DNA from: Acidobacteriota bacterium
GTDB taxonomy: Bacteria > Acidobacteriota > Terriglobia > Terriglobales > Acidobacteriaceae
Assembly: GCA_021798735.1 (NCBI GenBank)
Contig: JAJZCA010000003.1
Location: 1-36,976 of the forward strand
DNA: 36,976 bases
Direction: 5' to 3'
Shown here: positions 9,873 to 17,697 of the stretch, in pieces
Numbering within the stretch: position 1 is the stretch's first letter
How the letters are laid out: the number at the start of each line of letters is the position of its first letter
Notes under the pieces: generated by a model
Seen by the model: only the letters and a program-made list of their open reading frames with translations
Databases searched by the model: none
Told to the model about the DNA's origin: nothing
Made by a program: the position numbers and the translations under genes

Positions 9873-9912
9873 ACCTGGGTGATCGTAAGCATTCTGCCAG
9901 CGAGATCGAGCG

Positions 9913-10443
9913 CTACGCCTTCTTCAACACGGGACGAACCGTCTCAAGAATGCCGCGCAGAATAGCGGTTGGCGTGGGCGGGCAACCGTTGACGGTCGTG
10001 TTCACGGGAAGAATGTTGGCCACGCCGCCGCGACTCGCATAGCTGGTGCCAAAGATGCCGCCGCAAGCCCCGCAATCTCCAATTGCCATCACCAGCTTCG
10101 GCGCTGGAATCGCGTCGTAGGTACGCCGCAAGGCATCTTCCATATTCACCGAGACTGGACCGGTAACCAGCAACAGGTCGGCATGGCGGGGACTGGCGAC
10201 AAAGTGGATGCCTGCGCCTTCCAGGTTGTAATACGGATTGTGCAGCGCCTGGATTTCCAGCTCGCAGCCATTGCACGAACCGGCGTCGACATGACGGATG
10301 CAGAGCGCGCGACCAAGCACCGCCAGCAATTGCGACTGCAGATGATCCCGCTCCGGCAAAGGAGCTTGCAAGCCAGGTTGCAGGACTGGCAGTTGTTCCG
10401 TCAACAGGCCGGTCTTCCACATGCGCGATAGCGTGTTCCACAT
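9913..10443 (-). CDS. NuoB/HyfI-like [4Fe-4S] small subunit of an Ehr-type (hydrogenase-4-like) complex
   Basis: Cluster-binding motifs SCNGCELE, GDCGACGG, GCPPTP. Last gene of the hyf-like cluster. Confidence 0.92.
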   Translation of the reverse strand: MWNTLSRMWKTGLLTEQLPVLQPGLQAPLPERDHLQSQLLAVLGRALCIRHVDAGSCNGCELEIQALHNPYYNLEGAGIHFVASPRHADLLLVTGPVSVNMEDALRRTYDAIPAPKLVMAIGDCGACGGIFGTSYASRGGVANILPVNTTVNGCPPTPTAILRGILETVRPVLKKA

Positions 10444-10449
10444 AAATTC

Positions 10450-12021
10450 TTATCCGTCTTGTCCGCTATAGGACAGGTTGAAGGATTTGTTGATGAGCGG
10501 AAAATCCGGCACGATGTCGCCGATGACGGCGTATTCAATCAGCGGCCAGTTCTGCCAGGAAGAATCGTGCGCATGGCAGCGGCGGATGGAACCATGCGGA
10601 CCGGTTTCCAAGGAAATCAGCACAGGTCCGCGCCAGGACTCAATGATGCCCAGCCCGAGTTGATACGGCACGACATCGGGAACAAGAGCATGAATCGGCC
10701 CTGCGGGAAGTTGCCGCAGCAAAGCGCGGCAGAAGCGCAGCGATTCGTAGACCTCGTCAAAACGCACTTGCACTCGCGCGGCGACATCGCCGGTGGATTG
10801 AAGGATGCATTTGGTGGCAATCCGGTCGTAGGGCGGCCACGGATGGTCAACTCGCAAATCGCTGGCGATGCCGGAGGCGCGCGCAACCAGACCCATCGCG
10901 CCCAGTTTCCCGGCAATAGACTGCTCCAACCGTCCCGTTCCGCGAAAGCGGTCCTGCAGTCCTGCATGCTCGTCATAGATAGAGCGCAGGTTGGCGACGG
11001 ATGTCTCCAATTCAGAGTAGAGATTGAGAAGAAGCGAGGGTGCCCGCGCGGGAAAATCGACAGCCACGCCGCCGGGAATCGCGTAGTCAAGCAAGTATCT
11101 TGCTCCGAAGGCGATCGAGTTGATGCGGAGCAGGTCTTCTTTGAGACGCGAGAAATGCGTCAGTCCAAACGCAAAGCCGGCGTCGTTGCCCAGCGCGCCC
11201 AGATCGCCGAGATGATTGGCCAGACGCTCGTGTTCCAGAGCCAGAGCGCGCAGCAGCGTGGCGCGGGGAGGACAAATCGTGCCGGCAAGGGATTCCAGCG
11301 CAGCGCAATAGGCCCACGAGAAAGCAACGGCAGAATCTCCGGAAATACGAGCGGCCAAGCGATGACCGGAAGACTGCGGCATCGTCTCGAAGAGTTTGGC
11401 GACTCCCTTGTGGGTGTAGCCGAGTCGCGCCTCCAGCCGCAACATTTTCTCGCCTACGACGGAGAAACGGAAATGCCCCGGCTCGATGGTACCCGCGTGG
11501 ACTGGGCCGACGGCGATCTCATGCACGCCACTTCCCTCCACGGTCACAAACGGATAGGGTGCGGAGACGTTGGGATGTTGCCGGCTTCCATCCACATCAC
11601 GGCACAGCGGAAACAGCGTCTCCGGCCAGCCGCCATGACGCAGCCAGCCACGCGTATCCGCTTCGTTGCCGGGACCCTCCTCCGCTGCAATGCCGAGCAG
11701 ATCGTGGATGGCGCGCTGCATTCGTTGAGCGACAGGAAAGATGGCCGCAAGGCTGGGATACGCAGGGCCAACCATCGCTTCCATCGCATGTTCGACCATA
11801 AGCACGCCTTCCCGCCCAAGATAAGCGGCATAGATGCGGAAGTGTCCGTCACGATCGCGGTCGTCCGCGCCCCACAGCGTCAGCAGGCGCGCACCCGATT
11901 CGCGCAGCGTCTCGGCGCAATTCAGCCACTGTTCGCGGTCGGCGCAAATACGGGTGGCCGACAGGTTGGCGGGTAGTGGAAGACGCGGGTGTTCCAGAAA
12001 TGCCGATGGCTGAAGGGTCAT
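10450..12021 (-). CDS. HyfG/HycE/NuoCD-like large subunit lacking the NiFe cysteines (Ehr-type)
   Basis: ATG at 12021 overlaps the upstream stop (ATGA). NuoC-like N-terminus followed by NuoD/HycE-like domain (FRFSVVGEKMLRLEARLGYTHKGVAKLFE). L1 reads RISGDSAVAF instead of RICGICGFAH; C-terminus DFPLINKSFNLSYSGQDG has no CxxC. Confidence 0.92.
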   Translation of the reverse strand: MTLQPSAFLEHPRLPLPANLSATRICADREQWLNCAETLRESGARLLTLWGADDRDRDGHFRIYAAYLGREGVLMVEHAMEAMVGPAYPSLAAIFPVAQRMQRAIHDLLGIAAEEGPGNEADTRGWLRHGGWPETLFPLCRDVDGSRQHPNVSAPYPFVTVEGSGVHEIAVGPVHAGTIEPGHFRFSVVGEKMLRLEARLGYTHKGVAKLFETMPQSSGHRLAARISGDSAVAFSWAYCAALESLAGTICPPRATLLRALALEHERLANHLGDLGALGNDAGFAFGLTHFSRLKEDLLRINSIAFGARYLLDYAIPGGVAVDFPARAPSLLLNLYSELETSVANLRSIYDEHAGLQDRFRGTGRLEQSIAGKLGAMGLVARASGIASDLRVDHPWPPYDRIATKCILQSTGDVAARVQVRFDEVYESLRFCRALLRQLPAGPIHALVPDVVPYQLGLGIIESWRGPVLISLETGPHGSIRRCHAHDSSWQNWPLIEYAVIGDIVPDFPLINKSFNLSYSGQDG

Positions 12022-13469
12022 CCGATCAACCTCGCGGCGGCGCGATACCACTCGGCCAGCATGGGGGGAATATAAACACCCAAAGCCAGCACCATTGCAA
12101 GATGAATGAATACGGGCACCAGGGCCGGTGGGTGCGATAGCGGAGGCGCATCGCTTTCTCCGAAGACCATCGGCTGAACTTTGCGGAAGATGGCGCCGAA
12201 TGCGACCCCGAGCGCGATCAGAAGGAATGGCGTCGTCCACGGATGCTCCCGCATGGCAGTGGTCAAGATGAGAAACTCGCTGGCAAAGACGCCGAACGGC
12301 GGCATCCCAAGAATGGCGAGCGATCCAAGCATCAAACCCCACCCTACAGTTGGGCTGATGCCGACCAGGCCGCGAATTCCATCCATCTGCTGTGTGTGCG
12401 CGGTCTGCGAAGCGTGTCCAGCGGTAAAGAAGATCGAAGATTTGGTGAGCGAGTGGACGGTCATATGCAAGAGTGCCGCAAAGTTTGCGATGGGGCCGCC
12501 AATACCAAATGCAAACGTGATGATGCCCATATGTTCAATGGACGAATAGGCGAAGAGACGCTTGATATCCCGCTGCCGCCACAGAAAGAACGCGCCCAGT
12601 ACAGCCGAGAGCAGCCCAAAACCCATCAGCATCCGGCCGGGAAGATACGAGCCGATCGAGCCTTCGACCAGTACTTTGCAGCGAATGACCGCATAGAGCG
12701 CGACATTCAACAACAGGCCGGAGAGCACGGCCGACACCGGCGTTGGACCTTCGGCATGGGCATCGGGCAGCCAGTTATGGAGCGGGGCCAAACCTACTTT
12801 CGTCCCGTATCCAACCAGAAGAAAGACAAATGCGAGGCCTAAGACTCGGGGTTCGAGTTGGCCCTTTACTGCATTCAGATGGGTCCACAACAATGCCGTC
12901 ATGCCTTGGCGGCCCAGAACGTGCTCGGCCGCAAAATACAGCAGGATGGTGCCGAACAGCGCCTGCGCAATACCGACGCCGCAGAGGATGAAATACTTCC
13001 ACGCTGCCTCCAGGCTGGCACGGGTACGGTAGAGCGATACCAGCAACACGGTGGAGAGCGTGGCCGCCTCCATGGCCACCCACAGCAGTCCCATATTGTT
13101 GGTCAGCAGCGCCAGAAACATTGCCGCCATAAATAGCTGATACATGCTGTGATAGAGGCGCAGGCGTTGCGTGCCAAGACGGCCTCGTTGCTGCTCAATG
13201 CGCATGTAAGGCCGCGAGAAGAGTGCGGTTGTGAATCCAACAAAGGCCGTGAGCGCGACCAGAAATACGTTGAAGGAATCGACGAAGAACTGCTCCTGCA
13301 AGGCGAGGAGCGATCCGTGCCGCAGGACACGCAGAACAAGAAATACGACGGCGACCAACGTGGCGAAACTCATCCCGGCATTCAGTTCAGCGGCAAAACG
13401 ACGAGCTCCGAACAGGGCCAGAAGGAGTGCTCCGAGCAGCGGCAAGCCGAGAACGATCAGTATGTCCAA
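12018..13469 (-). CDS. HyfF/NuoL-M-N-like antiporter subunit
   Basis: Proton-conducting membrane transporter motifs (WVAMEAATLSTVLLVSLYRTRASLEAAWKYFILC; GYGTKVGLAPLHNWLPDAHAEGPTPVSAVLSGLLLNVALYAVIR; FAYSSIEHMGII). Confidence 0.93.
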   Translation of the reverse strand: MDILIVLGLPLLGALLLALFGARRFAAELNAGMSFATLVAVVFLVLRVLRHGSLLALQEQFFVDSFNVFLVALTAFVGFTTALFSRPYMRIEQQRGRLGTQRLRLYHSMYQLFMAAMFLALLTNNMGLLWVAMEAATLSTVLLVSLYRTRASLEAAWKYFILCGVGIAQALFGTILLYFAAEHVLGRQGMTALLWTHLNAVKGQLEPRVLGLAFVFLLVGYGTKVGLAPLHNWLPDAHAEGPTPVSAVLSGLLLNVALYAVIRCKVLVEGSIGSYLPGRMLMGFGLLSAVLGAFFLWRQRDIKRLFAYSSIEHMGIITFAFGIGGPIANFAALLHMTVHSLTKSSIFFTAGHASQTAHTQQMDGIRGLVGISPTVGWGLMLGSLAILGMPPFGVFASEFLILTTAMREHPWTTPFLLIALGVAFGAIFRKVQPMVFGESDAPPLSHPPALVPVFIHLAMVLALGVYIPPMLAEWYRAAARLIG

Positions 13470-13470
13470 T

Positions 13471-14139
13471 TCATTCCTCCTTCAGCGCTTCCAGATGACT
13501 GAGATCGAGGCTGTCGAACTGCTCTCGAATCTGGAAGAAAAATATTCCAAGGATGAAAAATCCAACCAGAAGATCGAGGGCGATTCCCAGCTCGATCACC
13601 ATAGGCATTCCGTAGGTCGCGCTGGTGGCCGCAAAGAACAGGCCATTCTCCATCGCCAGAAATCCAATGACCTGGGTGACGGCTTTGCGGCGGGTAATCA
13701 TCATGAGAAAGGCGAGGAAGATGACGGCGAGCGCGATGCCAATCGTGTTCCGGGTGATGGTCGTGGCCATTCTGCTGATGGGTTGGGCAAGCCCGAAGGC
13801 AAAGATGACGAGCACCAGCCCCACCAACATGGTGGTGGGAATATTGACCAGCAGCTCACTGTCCCATTGCGCGCCCAGACGCTGAATCAGGCGATGGAGG
13901 ATCCACGGCAGAGCGATCACTTTCAACATCAGGGTGAGCCCCGCGGAGTAATACATCTCCTTCTGGCCGGAACTGTATGCCACCAGGCAAGTGGAGGTGA
14001 ACAGCACCAACCCCTGCCAGGCGAAGAGGGTGATCAGCCGTTGCGTGCGCCGGCGCGAGAGCATGGCGAAGGAAATCAACAGCAGGATGCTGGCCAGCAG
14101 GTTGAGCGACGGGACAATCCAATGATTCGAATGCGGCAT
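13471..14139 (-). CDS. HyfE-like membrane subunit
   Basis: 222 aa, all hydrophobic helices, cluster position between HyfC- and HyfF-like genes; MITRRKAVTQVIGFLAMENGLFFAA matches the HyfE/NuoK-like pattern. Confidence 0.85.
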   Translation of the reverse strand: MPHSNHWIVPSLNLLASILLLISFAMLSRRRTQRLITLFAWQGLVLFTSTCLVAYSSGQKEMYYSAGLTLMLKVIALPWILHRLIQRLGAQWDSELLVNIPTTMLVGLVLVIFAFGLAQPISRMATTITRNTIGIALAVIFLAFLMMITRRKAVTQVIGFLAMENGLFFAATSATYGMPMVIELGIALDLLVGFFILGIFFFQIREQFDSLDLSHLEALKEE

Positions 14140-14141
14140 AA

Positions 14142-15095
14142 TCAGGACCCCAGCAAAAGGTGGACGAGCAGGCCCAGCACAGCAAGCAGAAATGCCGTTG
14201 CCAGATATTCCGGAGCGCGAAAGATGCGCAGCTTGGCCGACAACGATTCAATCAGCGCCAAGGCCGCACCGAAGACGACGAGTTTTGCGATCAATGCGGC
14301 GGCGGCCAGCAGCAACGCCCATCCGCCATCGGCCCCGTGGGTGGCAATGCCCCAGGGCAAGAAGAGCGCAAAGCCAATGCAGGCATAGTTGAACAGCTTC
14401 AGGCTAGATGCCCACTCGATCAGGGCCAGATGGCGCGCCGAGTATTCCAGCACCATCGCCTCGTGGATCATGGTGAGCTCCAGATGCGTGGAGGGATTGT
14501 CGATCGGGATGCGGGCATTTTCCGCGAGCAACACCATGACAAACGCGACCCCCGCGAAGGTAAGACTGGGATTGATGGAAAGCGGCCCGGCGGAATATGC
14601 CTCGACTACACTGGGCAGCGCAGTGCTACCGGAGAGCAGGAAAGCATTGAATAGAACCATCAGCAGGGCCGGTTCGGCCAGGAAGCCCACCATCATCTCC
14701 CGGCGCGCTCCCATGGTGCCGAAGGCGGTGCCAGTATCCATGGCGGCCAGCGACTGGAAAACGCGCGCCGTGGCGAAGATCCCAATCAACGCGATGGCAT
14801 CCGCCACCCGCGCGAAAGGCAAGTCGGTGGCGATGGATGGAATGATGGCTGCGGCCAGAACCATGCTTCCAAACAGAACGTACGGCGTGATACGAAACAG
14901 CGGCGTGGCATTGGCAGCCAGCGCAACATCTTTTTGGAAAAGCTTGCGCATCATTCGATAGGGTTGCACCAGCGGCGGCGCGGTGCGGCTTTGCAGCCAA
15001 GCCCGGCATTGCGCGATCCAGCCCACAAACAGCGGTGCCAGCGCGATGGCCAGCAGCACTTCGCCGAATTGGCGCACCATGGTGATGGCGCTCAT
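14142..15095 (-). CDS. HyfC/NuoH-like membrane subunit (respiratory-chain NADH dehydrogenase subunit 1 family)
   Basis: 317 aa; ARIPIDNPSTHLELTMIHEAMVLEYSARHLALIEWASSLKL is a NuoH/HycD/HyfC signature. Confidence 0.93.
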   Translation of the reverse strand: MSAITMVRQFGEVLLAIALAPLFVGWIAQCRAWLQSRTAPPLVQPYRMMRKLFQKDVALAANATPLFRITPYVLFGSMVLAAAIIPSIATDLPFARVADAIALIGIFATARVFQSLAAMDTGTAFGTMGARREMMVGFLAEPALLMVLFNAFLLSGSTALPSVVEAYSAGPLSINPSLTFAGVAFVMVLLAENARIPIDNPSTHLELTMIHEAMVLEYSARHLALIEWASSLKLFNYACIGFALFLPWGIATHGADGGWALLLAAAALIAKLVVFGAALALIESLSAKLRIFRAPEYLATAFLLAVLGLLVHLLLGS

Positions 15096-17131
15096 AGGAC
15101 ACCCACGAGCAAGGCAAGCAGCGTGAGAAAGCTGTAGAGCAGATAGATGGCCAGCCGCCCTCCCTGCAGGACGCCAATTGCATCCGACAGGCGCTGTACC
15201 GCGCGTTCAATCGGCAGATACGCCATCCGCCACAAACGATCCTCAACGTGGATGCGATAGTGCGGAGCGCTGTCGGAGGGAGACGGCAACTCGCGCTCCA
15301 TATCGAACGCGGTGCCAAAGATATGCCGGATCGGCTGCCCGAAGCCTTCAGCGGTATCCTGCATCCGCGAAGTCTGCCAGGGATAGCCGCAGTCCCATGG
15401 AACCGTGCGGCGGAAGCGCCCGTGAGCCAGCCCACGCACCACCACAAATGTGATGCCCACCACGCAGATGATGCCAGCCAGCAGGAGCAGGCCGCTATAA
15501 GAAGCCTGTTTGGCAGTGATCGGCGCGACCCACCAGAGTTGGGAGCTGAAGTTCACCGTCTGACCCAGCAGCAGGCCGGTGACTGCACCCGCCGCCCGCA
15601 AGGCAATCTGCGGCAGCACGCCGATCGCGATGCATCCCAATGCCAACCAGGCGAGCCCGATCCTCTCCAGCCAATTGGCGTCATGGGCGTCTTCCAGCGC
15701 AGGTTCCCGCGGTTGTCCAAGGAAGATGATCCCGTAAAACTTCACCATCACATAGGCCGCCAGCGCCACGGTAAGCGCCAGGACGGCCGCGCCCAGCGGC
15801 ACCAGCATATTGATGAAGGCATGAGGAATTTGCGGGGTGAACAGAAACGCCTGCAACAGCAGCCACTCAGAAACAAAGCCATTGAGCGGCGGCAGACCGG
15901 CAATCGCCAGCGTGCCCACCAGGGCCATGGTCGCCACCCAGGGCATAGTGTGGGCCAGGCCACCAAGCGCCCCAAGGCTTCTGCGTTTGGTTGCATGCAG
16001 GACATTGCCCGTAGCAAGAAAGAGCAGGCTCTTGAAAAACGCGTGGTTCAGGGAATGCAGCAAGGCCGCGCTGAGCGCGAGTGCCGCGAACAAGGGAAGA
16101 TGACACGCGTCAAACAGGATGGCCAATCCAATCCCGGTAAAGATAAGGCCGATGTTTTCAATCGAGGAGTAGGCCAGCAGTCGCTTCATGTCCGTTTTCA
16201 CGCCGGCAAAGATGGCGCCGTATATGGCGGAGAAAAGGCCAAGAGCCAGCACCAGAACTCCCCATTGCCAGAATTGGACGTGCAACAGGTCGAAGGTGAT
16301 GCGTAACATGCCGTACACAGCGGTCTTCAGCATCAGACCGCTCATCATGGCCGAAACCGGCGAGGGCGCGGCGGGGTGAGCTTCCGGCAGCCATCCATGC
16401 AGCGGAACCAGTCCCGCCTTGGCTCCAAAGCCCAGCAGCGCCAGCAGAAATGCCACGGTCGCCCAGAGCGGTGTCAGCGGAGCGCCCCGCATCGCGTCAA
16501 ATGTAAATTGCCACCTTCCGCCTTGCAGCACGCCAAAGCTGAGCAGCAGACAGAGGGCCCCAAGGTGCGCCATCAACAGATAGAGAAACCCGGCGCGCCG
16601 GATCTCCGGAAGCCGATGCTGCGAGACCACCAGAAAATAGGAACTGAGCGCCATCAACTCCCACGCCACCATGAAAAAATACGCGTCATCGGCCAGTACG
16701 ACCAGGGCCATGCTGGCAAGAAAGATGTGATAGTGGAGGCCCAGCAGTCCAGGCGCGGTGCCTTCTCCAGAGCGAAAATACCCGGCGGCGAAAATCGAAA
16801 TGCCGGCCCCGGCCAGGCCCATCAACAACAAAAAGAAACCGGACAACGCATCCAGGCGAACATGAAAAGGCAGACTCGGCAGACCGAGCGGTAGCACCAT
16901 CGCTTGCGGCGCATGGCCTGCCAGAAGGGCCACTGTTCCCAGCAGCGCGACACCCAGTCCGATTACGGCTCCGGCAGGAAAAAGTCCGCGCGCGACGAAC
17001 CGCAAACTATGCGGCCGCAGCAGTCCGATCGCCCCCAGAAACAGCCATCCGAGCACCAGCAGCAGCATCCAGGGCAGGTCATGCCTCTGGAGAAGCAGAA
17101 TGTCACGGGCGACCCAGGCTGCGTGGCTCAC
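15092..17131 (-). CDS. HyfB/NuoL-like antiporter subunit
   Basis: 679 aa; AFFLLLMGLAG, WELMALSSYFLVVSQH, GFGAKAGLVPLHGWLPEAHPAAPSPVSAMMSGLMLKTAVYGMLR, LAYSSIENIGLI, SLNHAFFKSLLFLATGNVLH. Confidence 0.93.
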   Translation of the reverse strand: MSHAAWVARDILLLQRHDLPWMLLLVLGWLFLGAIGLLRPHSLRFVARGLFPAGAVIGLGVALLGTVALLAGHAPQAMVLPLGLPSLPFHVRLDALSGFFLLLMGLAGAGISIFAAGYFRSGEGTAPGLLGLHYHIFLASMALVVLADDAYFFMVAWELMALSSYFLVVSQHRLPEIRRAGFLYLLMAHLGALCLLLSFGVLQGGRWQFTFDAMRGAPLTPLWATVAFLLALLGFGAKAGLVPLHGWLPEAHPAAPSPVSAMMSGLMLKTAVYGMLRITFDLLHVQFWQWGVLVLALGLFSAIYGAIFAGVKTDMKRLLAYSSIENIGLIFTGIGLAILFDACHLPLFAALALSAALLHSLNHAFFKSLLFLATGNVLHATKRRSLGALGGLAHTMPWVATMALVGTLAIAGLPPLNGFVSEWLLLQAFLFTPQIPHAFINMLVPLGAAVLALTVALAAYVMVKFYGIIFLGQPREPALEDAHDANWLERIGLAWLALGCIAIGVLPQIALRAAGAVTGLLLGQTVNFSSQLWWVAPITAKQASYSGLLLLAGIICVVGITFVVVRGLAHGRFRRTVPWDCGYPWQTSRMQDTAEGFGQPIRHIFGTAFDMERELPSPSDSAPHYRIHVEDRLWRMAYLPIERAVQRLSDAIGVLQGGRLAIYLLYSFLTLLALLVGVL

Positions 17132-17174
17132 CGCAGGCCCCGCAGCAGGGTTGAGTATGGCAAATCATCGCTAT

Positions 17175-17195
17175 TATATTCATATATATTCATAT
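17175..17195. repeat. Tandem direct repeat TATATTCATAT x2 (period 10) between the arsR-like and hyfB-like genes; candidate operator
   Basis: Sequence tatattcatatatattcatat; one helical turn spacing in the arsR-hyfB intergenic gap. Confidence 0.5.
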
Positions 17196-17230
17196 TTAAA
17201 ACGATATGCGTCCTTGGACTTGGCCGCAGG

Positions 17231-17545
17231 TTACAACTGGCGAAGCATGTTGCGGACCCCCACCAGTTGCCGATTGAAAATCTTCTTGGCCGTATCCAGC
17301 AGGGTGAAAATCTCGGGATCGCTGATCGAATAAAAAACGTTCAGCCCCTCTTTACGCGTATTCACCAGACTGCGGCTGCGCAAAATTGCAAGCTGCTGCG
17401 AGAGACTGCTTTGCTCCACTTCCAACCTGGCACCCAGCGCGTTCACACCGACTTCACCGTTGCGCAATTCGTCCAGGATACGAATGCGTAAAGGGTGGGC
17501 GAGCGCCTTAAAGAACTCTGCCTTGAATTGGGCCAGCTCCGACAT
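17231..17545 (-). CDS. ArsR/SmtB-family winged-helix transcriptional regulator
   Basis: FFKALAHPLRIRILDELRNGEVGVNALGARLEVEQSSLSQQLAILRSRSLVNTRKEGLNVFYSI; first gene of the hyf-like cluster. Confidence 0.93.
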   Translation of the reverse strand: MSELAQFKAEFFKALAHPLRIRILDELRNGEVGVNALGARLEVEQSSLSQQLAILRSRSLVNTRKEGLNVFYSISDPEIFTLLDTAKKIFNRQLVGVRNMLRQL

Positions 17546-17546
17546 G

Positions 17547-17572
17547 GTTATATTCTAATAGAACAATATAAC
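17547..17572. promoter_or_regulatory. Nested inverted repeat immediately upstream of the arsR start codon (candidate autoregulatory operator)
   Basis: Perfect 8-bp arms GTTATATT (17547-17554) / AATATAAC (17565-17572) with a 10-nt spacer, plus inner palindrome TTCTA-A-TAGAA (17553-17563). Confidence 0.6.
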
Positions 17573-17697
17573 GATGTACAGTTAAGACTGAGCCTCCCTG
17601 CACACAGCAAGGCAGCACGTATGCGCCAGCGTGGGTCGGAATCGTGCCTTGACCGGAGTTGTTTGGTGGCCGGCGAGTCGATTCGAACCACACGCGG

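Noticed and set aside
10459-11976. 505-aa plus-strand ORF
   Set aside because: Antisense to the well-supported Ehr large subunit; codon-bias shadow.
13231-14388. 385-aa plus-strand ORF
   Set aside because: Antisense across the HyfF/HyfE/HyfC-like genes, very polar with no family features.
15248-16306. 352-aa plus-strand ORF
   Set aside because: Antisense to the HyfB-like gene, Gln/Arg/His-rich shadow translation.
9913-17131. Formate hydrogenlyase / true group 4 hydrogenase
   Set aside because: The large subunit lacks all NiFe-ligand cysteines, and no hyp maturation genes or formate dehydrogenase are in the window.
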